Shown here: positions 51,124 to 59,317 of the stretch, piece by piece
Layout: each line of letters opens with the position of its first letter
Numbering within the stretch: the stretch's first letter is position 1
Assembly (NCBI GenBank): GCA_949299755.1
Contig: CASGBA010000007.1
Span: forward strand, 1-64,000
DNA length: 64,000 nt
Origin: an uncultured Treponema sp.
GTDB taxonomy: Bacteria; Spirochaetota; Spirochaetia; Treponematales; Treponemataceae
Direction: 5' to 3'
Translations under genes and position numbers: made by a program
Notes under the pieces: model-generated
Told to the model about the DNA's origin: nothing
The model's input: only the letters and a program-made list of their open reading frames with translations
The model's database searches: none

Positions 51124-51921
51124 CTAAATCCCATTTCTCCAGCTTTCAGGTTTTTCCAACATACCCAAAACCACGGCGGCGCTTATAATGGAAGCCCGGC
51201 GGGAAAATTCCTGATAAGGCATACCTGCATCGTCCCCGGCTAAATCGGAAACACAACGTAAAATAAGGAAGGGAATGCCGTTGGCGGAACAAGCCTGGGC
51301 AACCGCAGCGCCTTCCATTTCCACACAGGCAGGGGAAAAACGGGAAATGATGTTTCGCCTTAATCCGGCGTCAGAAACAAAAATGTCCCCGGAAGCAATC
51401 CGGCCTTCCACCATGACAGGGAGCCTTTTTCCGGAAACGGAGGGACAATCTTCCCCCAGTCCAGCGAAAAAAAACTCATCCAACAGGGAAAAAACTTTCA
51501 AGGCGGATTTCCGCATTGCGCTGTCAGCCGTAAAGAAAGGGGATTTTGTCCCGGGGACCTGACCGGGGGCATAACCGAACACCTGCACATCAACATCATG
51601 AAAAACAACATCTGTGGAAACCACCATATCCAACACAGAAAGGCGGTTGTCAGTACCCCCCGCCGATCCGGAATTAATGATGCAGGAAACTCCAAAACGG
51701 ATTGAAAGAACCTGGACGCACATGGCGGCGTTCACTTTACCGACGCCACATCTTGCCACCACAACCGGGGTTCCATAAATTTCACCCTCGTAAAAAGGCA
51801 TACCGGCATATTCATAGTTTCCTGTAATGGAAATTTTTTCCAGCAGCAAATCTATCTCCTGCTGTTCTGCTCCAATAACACCGATTTTAAAACCGGCTTT
51901 TTTTTCAATATTATTTTCCAT
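51124..51921 (-). CDS. mtnN: 5'-methylthioadenosine/S-adenosylhomocysteine nucleosidase
   Basis: Cleaves MTA and SAH to adenine plus the thioribose, clearing SAM by-products. The 265-residue protein has G-V-I-G-A-E-Q-Q-E near residue 14 (first catalytic Glu), N-S-G-S-A-G-G near 83, V-F-H-D-V-D near 104, V-E-M-E-G-A-A near 200, and the catalytic Asp in V-S-D-L-A-G-D near 225. An insert near 145-165 makes it longer than E. coli Pfs. The ATG at 51921 is preceded seven bases away by TATTAT rather than by a close Shine-Dalgarno sequence. It is divergent from purU. Confidence 0.9.
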   Translation of the reverse strand: MENNIEKKAGFKIGVIGAEQQEIDLLLEKISITGNYEYAGMPFYEGEIYGTPVVVARCGVGKVNAAMCVQVLSIRFGVSCIINSGSAGGTDNRLSVLDMVVSTDVVFHDVDVQVFGYAPGQVPGTKSPFFTADSAMRKSALKVFSLLDEFFFAGLGEDCPSVSGKRLPVMVEGRIASGDIFVSDAGLRRNIISRFSPACVEMEGAAVAQACSANGIPFLILRCVSDLAGDDAGMPYQEFSRRASIISAAVVLGMLEKPESWRNGI

Positions 51922-51928
51922 ATGAAAA

Positions 51929-51957
51929 ATAATACTCCGGTCACAAAAAAAAATAAA
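51929..51957 (-). promoter_or_regulatory. mtnN promoter, leaderless geometry
   Basis: TATTAT (51929-51934 on the minus strand) ends seven bases before the ATG; the -35 TTTATT (51952-51957, spacer 17) is weak. A GGAG lies 13 bases upstream of the ATG, too far for usual initiation. Confidence 0.45.
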
Positions 51958-51976
51958 GATTGCGTTTCCGCTATGA

Positions 51977-52005
51977 TTGATAAAGTGGCTAAAGTTGTAT
52001 ATGCT
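51977..52005 (+). promoter_or_regulatory. purU promoter, leaderless geometry
   Basis: TTGATA (51977-51982), a 17-base spacer and TATGCT (52000-52005), then six bases to the ATG at 52012. This is the cleanest leaderless candidate in the window. It is back to back with the mtnN promoter. Confidence 0.65.
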
Positions 52006-52011
52006 TGATCC

Positions 52012-52875
52012 ATGTCACAAAATAATTCTTATACTTTAACAGTTTCATGCAAAGACCAGAGCGGACTAATCGCCGAAATTACCGGTTGTATAGCGAAAAC
52101 CGGAGGAAACATCCTTAACCTTGCCCAGCATACTGCAACAGACATCGGTATGTTTTTTTGCCGGATTTCCTTCGCGGATGCGGAAACAACCCCTTCTTTT
52201 TCTGAAAACCTATTTAAACAGAATTTTGAAAAAACCGCGGAAAAGTATAATCTTAACTGGCATATATTCAATAACTCCGTCAAAAAGCGGGTGGCTGTAC
52301 TGGTTTCAAAAACGAGCCACTGCCTTTATGAAATATTACTGAAGCATGCGGACGGAGCCCTGGATTGCGAAATACCTGTAATTATTTCAAATCATCCGGA
52401 TTTAGCCCATATAGCCACTTCTTTCCACGTCCCTTTTTACCAGGTGGATCCAGGCAAGGGAAAAGAAGCTTATGAAAAAGACCTGAATCAAATACTGAAG
52501 GATTACAAAATAGATTTGGTGACACTGGCCAGGTATATGCAGGTTTTAAGCGGTGATTTTTGCAGGGAATGGCATAATAAAGTGATAAACATACATCATG
52601 GATTCCTTCCCGCATTTCAGGGTGCAAAACCATACCATCAGGCATGGAAAAAAGGTGTAAAAATCATCGGTGCCACGGGACATATAGCCACAGAAGATTT
52701 AGACCAAGGCCCCATAATTTTCCAGGACGTAATCCGGGTGAACGACACCCAGTCCATTGAGCAATTCGTCAATCTGGGAAAAGACGTGGAGCGACGGGTA
52801 TTTGTGGAAGCAATCCGGCGATACCTTGCCCACGCTGTATTTTTCCATGACGGAAGAACCTTCGTTATAGAATAA
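52012..52875 (+). CDS. purU: Formyltetrahydrofolate deformylase
   Basis: Hydrolyses 10-formyl-THF to formate and THF, adjusting one-carbon flow and supplying formate to PurT-type reactions. The 287-residue protein has an N-terminal ACT domain (about 8-85; C-K-D-Q-S-G-L-I-A) and a C-terminal formyltransferase fold. That fold carries N-I-H-H-G-F-L-P-A-F near residue 195, catalytic His within it, and G-A-T-G-H-I-A-T-E-D-L-D-Q-G-P near 222 with the catalytic Asp. It is monocistronic with no Shine-Dalgarno site. Confidence 0.93.
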   Translation: MSQNNSYTLTVSCKDQSGLIAEITGCIAKTGGNILNLAQHTATDIGMFFCRISFADAETTPSFSENLFKQNFEKTAEKYNLNWHIFNNSVKKRVAVLVSKTSHCLYEILLKHADGALDCEIPVIISNHPDLAHIATSFHVPFYQVDPGKGKEAYEKDLNQILKDYKIDLVTLARYMQVLSGDFCREWHNKVINIHHGFLPAFQGAKPYHQAWKKGVKIIGATGHIATEDLDQGPIIFQDVIRVNDTQSIEQFVNLGKDVERRVFVEAIRRYLAHAVFFHDGRTFVIE

Positions 52876-52893
52876 ATTCCGGCATGGAGAAAC

Positions 52894-53940
52894 TTAAACG
52901 ATTTCCTCAAGAATTTTCACGATTTCACCGTCATAAACGCCTGTTTCACGTCTCAAACGTTCCAAGGCGGCTTCCTTATCCACAATCTTCCGGTACCGTC
53001 TTTTAGAAACCAAAGCGGTGAAAGATTCAGCGACCCGGATCATCCGTCCGATATAAGGAATCCGGCAGCCGGTCAAACCGTCCGGATAACCGCTTCCATC
53101 CATGTTTTCATGGTGGCAGAAAATACCGGCGGAAAAAAGCGGCCTGTAAATGTCCGGCACAAAATATATGCGCTCAAGACCTAAAGAAACGTGTTTTCGG
53201 ATTTCCTTTTTTTGGTCATCGGAAAGCTTATCCAAAAAGAAAATTTCAGGATTAACCGCAAGAAAACCTATATCATATATGAGGGCAACGGCATAAAACA
53301 AAGTGGCTTCATACTGGTTGGCTCCCCCTTCCCTTGCAAGCTTAAAAACAATCTCTGCCACATTTTTCGAATTGTTTTTACGGCAGGTAACCCGGTCGAT
53401 TTCAACAGAAATATCCCTGCACTTCCTGATAAAATCCTCAAAAGCCATTTTCTCTTCTTCCGTTACCGGAGGCGGAGGAAAATCTTTTTGCCCCATTCCG
53501 GAAGTTTTTTCTCCATCGGGCAACGGAGCACTGTATTCCACTGCAAGAGCATCATAGACAGAATCCGGTTGTCTGGTAGGCATCATTTGGGAAACCATTC
53601 TCAGGGTTTCAATGAATTTTGAATTCTGGCTTTTAACGTTTTTCAGATTGATGAACAAATTTACAGCCACTATAACGAGGACAACAAACAAAACCGAAAA
53701 AATGATTACAGCGGCGAAGACAAGCACACCTGTTATTCCAGATGGAGCCGGAATATTTTTTGTAAATAAATCCTCATAAGACGCCTTCACTATGGAAGTA
53801 TCTCCTGATGGTTCCACCGGAACTTCAGAGATGTAACCGGAATCCTCAAGGTTTAAAGCCCCTTCAGAGGCATAAACAAATCCGGAAAAAACAATATACA
53901 CACATAAAAAAAGATGAGAAACAAAGGAAAATATCTTCAT
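52894..53940 (-). CDS. Membrane HD-GYP-like protein with altered HD motif
   Basis: A 348-residue exported/membrane protein. A signal segment covers residues 1-27 (I-V-F-S-G-F-V-Y-A-S), a second hydrophobic helix spans about 70-97, and the rest is a cytoplasm-side or periplasm-side HD-GYP domain. The GYP box is intact (C-H-H-E-N-M-D-G-S-G-Y-P-D-G near 284). The HD pair reads L-I-Y-D-I-G near 224, so His is Tyr. HD-GYP enzymes degrade cyclic di-GMP; loss of a metal ligand suggests reduced or altered activity. ATG 53940 follows AGGA; an in-frame start at 53967 is possible. It is convergent with purU and divergent from ctpA. Confidence 0.78.
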   Translation of the reverse strand: MKIFSFVSHLFLCVYIVFSGFVYASEGALNLEDSGYISEVPVEPSGDTSIVKASYEDLFTKNIPAPSGITGVLVFAAVIIFSVLFVVLVIVAVNLFINLKNVKSQNSKFIETLRMVSQMMPTRQPDSVYDALAVEYSAPLPDGEKTSGMGQKDFPPPPVTEEEKMAFEDFIRKCRDISVEIDRVTCRKNNSKNVAEIVFKLAREGGANQYEATLFYAVALIYDIGFLAVNPEIFFLDKLSDDQKKEIRKHVSLGLERIYFVPDIYRPLFSAGIFCHHENMDGSGYPDGLTGCRIPYIGRMIRVAESFTALVSKRRYRKIVDKEAALERLRRETGVYDGEIVKILEEIV

Positions 53941-54056
53941 ACAATCCTGGGATAACTTTCCGTCCATTCCCTGTCAGAAATTTTTCATTATTCACTTCAT
54001 TATATAAAAATATATACTTATAGTCGAGAAAAAAACTACGAATAATCCCGCTAAGC

Positions 54057-54085
54057 TTGACAAAGCCTAAAGTTCTTCCGAAAAT
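54057..54085 (+). promoter_or_regulatory. ctpA operon promoter, leaderless geometry
   Basis: A perfect TTGACA (54057-54062), a 17-base spacer and GAAAAT (54080-54085), then six bases to the ctpA ATG. AT-rich sequence upstream (53995-54025) could be an UP element. Confidence 0.55.
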
Positions 54086-54091
54086 ATAAAA

Positions 54092-55567
54092 ATGAAACGA
54101 AAACAAATATGGTTAGGGGCTGCTGTTTTTTCAGCCGCGATTGTCCTTTTTTTTATGATAATGCCTGCGCTTTCAGCGTCAGGCTCTTCCCAAATAAAAT
54201 CGGCTAAAAACGCCGATACTTCCAGATACCTGCAACTTTTTGATTACGTATTTTCTTACGTGCAGGAACATTACGTTGATGAGGTGGATTCAAAGGTTTT
54301 GTATGAAGGGGCCCTTAAAGGAATGCTTGAAAACCTGGAAGATCCGTACACGGCATACATTGACAGCGAAAGCGCAATGAAAACAAGCCTTAACGACACC
54401 ACACAGGGATCCTTCGGCGGTGTCGGTCTTTCAATCATGAAACCTTTTGTATCTACGCCGGAAAAACCTGCTTATGTGGAGGTTGCATCCCCCATTGAAG
54501 GGACACCGGGACAAAAAGCCGGGGTTCAGCCGGGAGACCTTATAATAGAAATAAACGGAATAAATACGGCGGATATAACAATGGAAGATGTCCTGTCCCA
54601 TCTGCGTGGTCCGGCCGGCACCGATGTGAACCTCACAATCCGGAGAGGCAAGACCATGGAATTCCCGGTTATCATAACAAGGGCGATAATTGAAGTCCCC
54701 ACGGTAAAATACGCCATGATGGAAAACGGAATCGGCTATCTACGCATTGTTGAATTCACCCCCCTTACTCCAGACAAGGTTCAGGAAGCCCTGGATTCTT
54801 TTGCCTCAGAGGGTTATTCAAAACTCATTATTGATTTGCGGAACAATCCCGGAGGACTTATTACCAGTGTAATCAATGTGGCTGATAAATTCATCGAAAA
54901 CGGCGTGATTGTATCAACCCGTTCCCGGATTCCCTATGAAAACAGGGAATTCTCCGCTTCCGGTTCCACCACTACAGTGAGTACTTCAATCCCAATTATT
55001 GTACTTATAAACAAAGGTTCCGCCAGCGCTTCGGAAATCCTTGCGGGAGCTCTCAAAGACCATAAACGGGCATATCTGGTGGGAGAAACCACATACGGGA
55101 AGGGTTCCGTCCAACAGGTTTTGGACTTGCTTAACAACGACATGATGAAAATAACTATAGCCCGTTATTACACTCCCAGCGGGGCGAATATTGATAAACT
55201 GGGAATACCTCCGGATATGGAGGTATCTTTCCATGAATTAACCGAAGACGAAGAAAAAGCCCTGTCGGAACTTTTTAACACAACCAAAATTGCAGACTTT
55301 GTGGAAAAAAAGCCGGATTTGACTTCAAAAGATGCTGAAAAATTCGCAGCGGAATTATATAAGGAATATCCTGTTGAACAGAGAATCCTGAAGAGACTTG
55401 TAATGCAGGAATATTACCGTACCCACACACAACCCTTGTATGATCTTGAGTATGATGTACAACTGAAGGCCGCTGTAGACCTTCTGAAAAAGGAAAACGT
55501 CACTAAACTGACCGCTTCAACAAAAACCGTGCAGGAGTTGCAGAGTAAAGAACCGGAAACAAAATGA
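54092..55567 (+). CDS. ctpA: Carboxy-terminal processing protease (S41)
   Basis: A 491-residue periplasmic serine protease. An N-terminal signal/anchor is at 7-28. A PDZ domain lies about 105-190 (G-G-V-G-L-S-I, then A-G-V-Q-P-G-D-L-I). The catalytic Ser is in N-K-G-S-A-S-A-S-E-I near 310 with Lys in Y-G-K-G-S-V-Q near 338. D-L-R-N-N-P-G-G precedes them near 250. A Glu/Lys-rich tail follows. It trims exported proteins from their C-termini. First gene of an operon with rsmE and a GT26-type gene; its stop overlaps the rsmE ATG (ATGA). Confidence 0.93.
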   Translation: MKRKQIWLGAAVFSAAIVLFFMIMPALSASGSSQIKSAKNADTSRYLQLFDYVFSYVQEHYVDEVDSKVLYEGALKGMLENLEDPYTAYIDSESAMKTSLNDTTQGSFGGVGLSIMKPFVSTPEKPAYVEVASPIEGTPGQKAGVQPGDLIIEINGINTADITMEDVLSHLRGPAGTDVNLTIRRGKTMEFPVIITRAIIEVPTVKYAMMENGIGYLRIVEFTPLTPDKVQEALDSFASEGYSKLIIDLRNNPGGLITSVINVADKFIENGVIVSTRSRIPYENREFSASGSTTTVSTSIPIIVLINKGSASASEILAGALKDHKRAYLVGETTYGKGSVQQVLDLLNNDMMKITIARYYTPSGANIDKLGIPPDMEVSFHELTEDEEKALSELFNTTKIADFVEKKPDLTSKDAEKFAAELYKEYPVEQRILKRLVMQEYYRTHTQPLYDLEYDVQLKAAVDLLKKENVTKLTASTKTVQELQSKEPETK

Positions 55568-56370
55568 AACAGTTTATCGCGGAGGTCTTTCCGGATAAAA
55601 ACGGCAGGATGGAGCTTTCCGGGAAAGACTTCCATTATCTTGCTGAGGTCAGAAGAGAACCGGAGGGAACGGTTATTCAAGTACGTCTTCCAGACGGAAC
55701 CCTTTCCCCTTTCAGGATTGAAAAAACCGGAAGGAATCCAAAAACCGTAATCCTAATACAGGAAAAAGGGAAACCGGCGGAAAATTCCCGTATTGAAGAA
55801 GGAAAAGAAGAGAACTTTCCACACATACTCCTTTTCCAATGGATTTTAAAAAGCCACGCCATGGATTTGGTTATAAGACAGGCGGTGGAAACAGGGGTGT
55901 CGGATATAATTCCTGTAATCGGAGAGCATTGTGTTCCATCCGTAAAACCGGAGACTAAAAACAGCCGGTGGGAGCGCATAGTCAGGGAAGCACGCCAACA
56001 AAGCGGGTCACCTGTCTGTTCCCGGATACTTCCGGTTGTATCCACGTCCGGAATATCAAAAATACTTGGAGAAGAGAACTCCGGGGAAATCCTAAAACTG
56101 ATGCTCAGCGAAATTCCAGGGGAAAGCGGAACAGTCCATGGATGTCTGGGCAGGTTCAGCAGAAAAACCGGCGGATTAAAGACCGTTGTCCTTGCAGTGG
56201 GACCTGAAGGCGGCATGAGCCACAGTGAAACGGACAATCTGATTGCCTTGGGATTTGAAAAAATTCATTTTAATACGAATGTTCTCCGGGCAGAAACGGC
56301 GGCCTTATATGGATTGGCTGCCGTACAAAATTCCATAATGGAGCTATCAAAGTGGCAGTTGAAAGAATAA
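55564..56370 (+). CDS. rsmE: 16S rRNA m3U1498 methyltransferase
   Basis: SPOUT-class enzyme that methylates N3 of U1498 in 16S rRNA. The 268-residue protein has an N-terminal PUA-like region (F-H-Y-L-A-E-V-R near residue 22) and the knot: Q-W-I-L-K-S near 93, V-E-T-G-V-S-D near 108, A-V-G-P-E-G-G near 212, and R-A-E-T-A near 242. The ATG overlaps the ctpA stop; the final 19 bases overlap the start of the next gene. It is slightly longer than E. coli RsmE because of an insert near 178-195. Confidence 0.88.
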   Translation: MKQFIAEVFPDKNGRMELSGKDFHYLAEVRREPEGTVIQVRLPDGTLSPFRIEKTGRNPKTVILIQEKGKPAENSRIEEGKEENFPHILLFQWILKSHAMDLVIRQAVETGVSDIIPVIGEHCVPSVKPETKNSRWERIVREARQQSGSPVCSRILPVVSTSGISKILGEENSGEILKLMLSEIPGESGTVHGCLGRFSRKTGGLKTVVLAVGPEGGMSHSETDNLIALGFEKIHFNTNVLRAETAALYGLAAVQNSIMELSKWQLKE

Positions 56371-57104
56371 AATTCCTGGGGCTTTTTCTGGATATTCTAA
56401 AACAGGAAGATATTGACGAAACAATAATGAATCTGCTTGAAGAGAAAACAGAAGAACCGAAACATATAATGCTCGTAACAATCTGGGATATACTAAAAGC
56501 AAAATACAACAGTGAATTCCGGGCAATGATGGAAAACGCCACATTAGTTATTCCTGTTTCAAAATCCCTCGTCAAAGGAGCGGTTTTCCTCAAAAAAAAC
56601 GCCCCGGTAAGGTACGAACCCTTCGCCTTCATAATTTCCGTCATGGGGATTTTGGAAAAATACCTTAAAAGCGTTTATTTTTTCGGCGGAAGGAATTTAA
56701 GCCTCCAAAAGGCTGAAAAAAACACCCATTCAACGTTCCCGAACCTGCGCATCGTGGGAAGGATTCCCGGCTTCTATCCCCGGAACATGGAAAAAAACAT
56801 AAAAACAGCTATTGTGAAGGCGTCTCCTTCCCTGGTCATTGTGGGAAGCGGGGTTCCTGGAAAACAGAGATGGATTTACCGGAACAGGAAGCAACTCCAT
56901 AACGGTTTGTTCCTGTGGGATAACTCAATCATTGATATTTTCTCCGAAAGAAAAAAACGCATATCCCCGGCTCTTTTTAATGCAGGTTTGGAATATCTGC
57001 CCCAAATCATAAAGAATCCCCTGCGGATTTTCAAATTTTTCCTGTTTTTATGGTACAATATATTGCTGCTTTTTTACCGCTTATTCAAATCAGAAAATGA
57101 CTGA
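56352..57104 (+). CDS. WecG/TagA/CpsF-family glycosyltransferase (GT26)
   Basis: A 250-residue protein resembling GT26 enzymes, which add UDP-ManNAc(A)-type sugars to lipid carriers. The pattern includes a K-Y-L-K-S-V-Y-F-F-G-G strand near 110, L-R-I-V-G-R-I-P-G-F-Y near 135 and V-I-V-G-S-G-V-P-G-K-Q near 165. The active-site aspartate region (usually D-G-x-G/P) is poorly preserved, so it is a divergent member. GTG 56352 is the start, with GGAGC seven bases upstream. A basic, hydrophobic C-terminal helix (about 225-245) suggests membrane contact. Third gene of the ctpA operon. Confidence 0.65.
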   Translation: MAVERIKFLGLFLDILKQEDIDETIMNLLEEKTEEPKHIMLVTIWDILKAKYNSEFRAMMENATLVIPVSKSLVKGAVFLKKNAPVRYEPFAFIISVMGILEKYLKSVYFFGGRNLSLQKAEKNTHSTFPNLRIVGRIPGFYPRNMEKNIKTAIVKASPSLVIVGSGVPGKQRWIYRNRKQLHNGLFLWDNSIIDIFSERKKRISPALFNAGLEYLPQIIKNPLRIFKFFLFLWYNILLLFYRLFKSEND

Positions 57105-57137
57105 AAGACAAGGCGGAATAAAACGGAAATCACTGTT

Positions 57138-57911
57138 TTACTCAGAAAATTCAGTAAAAAAAGCCGGTTCCGGAGGTTCCCCGGATGGCAGCGTCTTTAT
57201 GTAAGAAATTTTATGGAATAATTTTTCCAACCGCCTCAACTCTTTTTCAGACAGAACAGCCCGGGCAAAAATTTCTTCCAGAAAGCGGGCATTGTCCTCC
57301 CCTCCGGCATATTTGTAAAGCCCTATGCGCTTTATGTCTTCTGCCATTACAGCTACGGAGGACTTCAGTCTGGACAAGGAAACCGGTTCATAACCCCGGG
57401 GCGTGGTGTCAAAGGCCCTGGACAACACATATAGGATAACCTGAACAGCGTGGGAAAGATTGAGGGAACCGAAATCCGGGTTTGTGGGAATGGAAACCGA
57501 AAGGGAACAGACGTCAAGCTCCTCATCTGTCAGTCCGGTACGTTCATTCCCGAAAACCAGGGCGACTTTGGCCCCAGAACCGGAAGCCTTCACGTTGGCC
57601 GCAAACTGCTCCGGAGTAAGGCCGAAAGCCTTCCGCCTTTTACCGCGCCGCCGGGTCGTCCCCGCCGCCAGGCTGCAGTCAGAAACAGCCTCAGCCAAGC
57701 CGGCAACATCGGGGGAAAAAAAAGAAGCCTTTTCCCATATATCGAAGGCTCCCAAAGCAAGGGTTTTAACCTGATTTTCGTCAAAATCTTCCCGGTTGCC
57801 GGCAATGCGTAAATCATAGAAACCCATGTTTTTCATGGCGCGGCAAACAGAACCCACATTCCGGCTTTCTTCCGGCCGGCAGAGAACCACAGCACAAGAT
57901 AAATATTTCAT
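57138..57911 (-). CDS. trmJ: tRNA (cytidine/uridine-2'-O) methyltransferase
   Basis: SPOUT RNA 2'-O-methyltransferase of the TrmJ/LasT type, predicted to modify position 32 of tRNAs. The 257-residue protein has A-V-V-L-C-R-P-E-E-S-R-N-V-G-S near residue 7 (motif 1), V-F-G-N-E-R-T-G-L near 118 (motif 2) and I-P-T-N-P-D-F-G-S-L-N-L-S-H-A near 138 (motif 3). The C-terminal 90 residues form the TrmJ-type helical tail. ATG 57911 is where homology begins; 64 codons of open frame upstream have no support. It is divergent from the SDR gene with 28 bases between the start codons. Confidence 0.9.
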   Translation of the reverse strand: MKYLSCAVVLCRPEESRNVGSVCRAMKNMGFYDLRIAGNREDFDENQVKTLALGAFDIWEKASFFSPDVAGLAEAVSDCSLAAGTTRRRGKRRKAFGLTPEQFAANVKASGSGAKVALVFGNERTGLTDEELDVCSLSVSIPTNPDFGSLNLSHAVQVILYVLSRAFDTTPRGYEPVSLSRLKSSVAVMAEDIKRIGLYKYAGGEDNARFLEEIFARAVLSEKELRRLEKLFHKISYIKTLPSGEPPEPAFFTEFSE

Positions 57912-57918
57912 TACAGTT

Positions 57919-57946
57919 ATTTTCTTTTTTAAGCTTGTTATGTCAA
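57919..57946 (-). promoter_or_regulatory. trmJ promoter, leaderless geometry
   Basis: On the minus strand TTGACA (57941-57946), a 16-base spacer and GAAAAT (57919-57924), then seven bases to the trmJ ATG. The -35 box overlaps the start codon of the SDR gene on the other strand. Confidence 0.5.
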
Positions 57947-58719
57947 TAGGAAAAATATATACTTTTCCCGTGGAATCCATTTCTATACAAGGAATTTTCA
58001 GGGACAAGAACATCCTGATTGCCGGGGGGACAGGAGGTATCGGGGCGGCTCTGACAAAAAAGCTTCTGGCTTCCGGAGGAAACATCACCGTCATCGGACG
58101 CAAAAATCCTTACGGGGGACAGGATGGAACTTTGCGGGAGGGAAATATCAATTTCCTGTCCCTGGATTTGGACAGCAGGGAATGCCTTCCAAGCCTAAAA
58201 ACTGCGGCGGAAAAAACGGATGTCCTCTGCATAGTGAGGGGACCATTCCTTCAAAAACCCCTGCACGAAACATCAGCGGAAGAATGGGAATCAACAGTTT
58301 TTTCAAACCTGACAATCCCCGGAGCGGCTGTTTCTTCAGCCCTTCCAGGGATGAAGGCGAAAAACTGGGGACGTATACTTCTTTTCGGCGGGACACGTAC
58401 AGACAGAGTCAGGGGATTCAGTACCAACGCTGCCTATGCCGCGGCAAAAACAGGCATTTCCTCTCTAATCCGTTCTGTGGCTGAAAACTACGCCGATTAC
58501 GGCATAAGCTGTTGCGGTATATGTCCGGGGTTCACCGACACGGAATACATCACCGACGGACAGAGGAAAACACTTTCGGAAAAGATTCCGGGAGGCAAAT
58601 TGATAAGCCCGGAAAAAATCGCGGACATGGCCGTGTTTTTGCTCTCCCACTTTGAGCTTAACGGAAGTATAATTACTCCGGATTGTGCATGGACACCTTG
58701 TAAAATTAAAATTTTTTGA
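57940..58719 (+). CDS. Short-chain dehydrogenase/reductase
   Basis: A 259-residue Rossmann oxidoreductase. The cofactor motif is I-A-G-G-T-G-G-I-G near residue 28. In place of the usual N-x-A-G there is I-V-R-G near 96. The catalytic residues appear as a Y-A-A-A-K segment near 168 (Tyr and Lys), with a late C-P-G-F-T-D-T near 196. The Ser position reads L-L-F-G-G-T. Substrate is unknown. ATG 57940 is used; it lies under the -35 box of the divergent trmJ promoter. GTG 57970 is an alternative start that would clear this overlap. Confidence 0.78.
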   Translation: MSIGKIYTFPVESISIQGIFRDKNILIAGGTGGIGAALTKKLLASGGNITVIGRKNPYGGQDGTLREGNINFLSLDLDSRECLPSLKTAAEKTDVLCIVRGPFLQKPLHETSAEEWESTVFSNLTIPGAAVSSALPGMKAKNWGRILLFGGTRTDRVRGFSTNAAYAAAKTGISSLIRSVAENYADYGISCCGICPGFTDTEYITDGQRKTLSEKIPGGKLISPEKIADMAVFLLSHFELNGSIITPDCAWTPCKIKIF

Positions 58720-58725
58720 TATACT
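58698..58725 (+). promoter_or_regulatory. Promoter of the STAS-domain gene
   Basis: TTGTAA (58698-58703), a 16-base spacer and TATACT (58720-58725). The start near 58732 gives a leader of about 22 bases with AGGG eight bases before the ATG. It overlaps the end of the SDR gene. Confidence 0.55.
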
Positions 58726-58753
58726 TAAATAATCAACTTTTTAGGGTAAAGGG

Positions 58754-59305
58754 ATGAATAATAACAATATTGTACCAGGATTCGATGACGAAAAAGATGA
58801 CAGTCTAAAAATCCGACTGGAGAAAATTGAAGAAATCCCGAACTGCATCGCTTTATATCTGAATGGATATATTGACACATATAATTCAAGCTTTTTTCAA
58901 AAACGGGTTGCCCGGGTTGTGGAAGCCGGCTTCCGGAGGCTTATTTTTAATTGCGCGGCCCTCAACTATGTTTCTTCCATGGGAATAGGTTCTTTCACAG
59001 TGTTTTTAAAAACAGTAAAGCCTAAAGGCGGAGATGTGGTTTTGCTTGAAATTCAACCCAAAGTATATGAGGTTTTCCAACTGTTAGGATTCTCCCAATT
59101 TTTCACTGTCAAAGATTCTTTGGATGAAGCCATCATGTTCTTCAAAGATTCCAAAAGCGAGACAGTAAAGGAAGTTTTCCCGAAAATATTCTCCTGCCCC
59201 GTATGTTCAAAAAAGCTGAAAGCCACAAAATCAGGCCGGTTCCGCTGTTCCGAATGCAAAACAATTCTCGCCATAGACAACAGCGGACAAATCTTTTTAG
59301 GCTGA
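58754..59305 (+). CDS. STAS-domain protein with C-terminal zinc ribbon
   Basis: A 183-residue protein. Residues about 15-125 form a STAS domain (L-Y-L-N-G-Y-I-D-T-Y-N-S near 32, then L-I-F-N-C-A-A-L-N-Y-V-S-S-M-G-I-G near 62). The conserved acceptor serine of anti-anti-sigma factors lies in S-S-M-G. Residues 145-175 form a zinc ribbon with two C-x2-C pairs (C-P-V-C and C-S-E-C). No anti-sigma kinase is adjacent. The combination suggests a partner-switch or scaffold protein that binds nucleic acid or another protein. It is followed 12 bases later by the TrmH-type gene. Confidence 0.78.
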   Translation: MNNNNIVPGFDDEKDDSLKIRLEKIEEIPNCIALYLNGYIDTYNSSFFQKRVARVVEAGFRRLIFNCAALNYVSSMGIGSFTVFLKTVKPKGGDVVLLEIQPKVYEVFQLLGFSQFFTVKDSLDEAIMFFKDSKSETVKEVFPKIFSCPVCSKKLKATKSGRFRCSECKTILAIDNSGQIFLG

Positions 59306-59317
59306 GTTCCGGAATAT

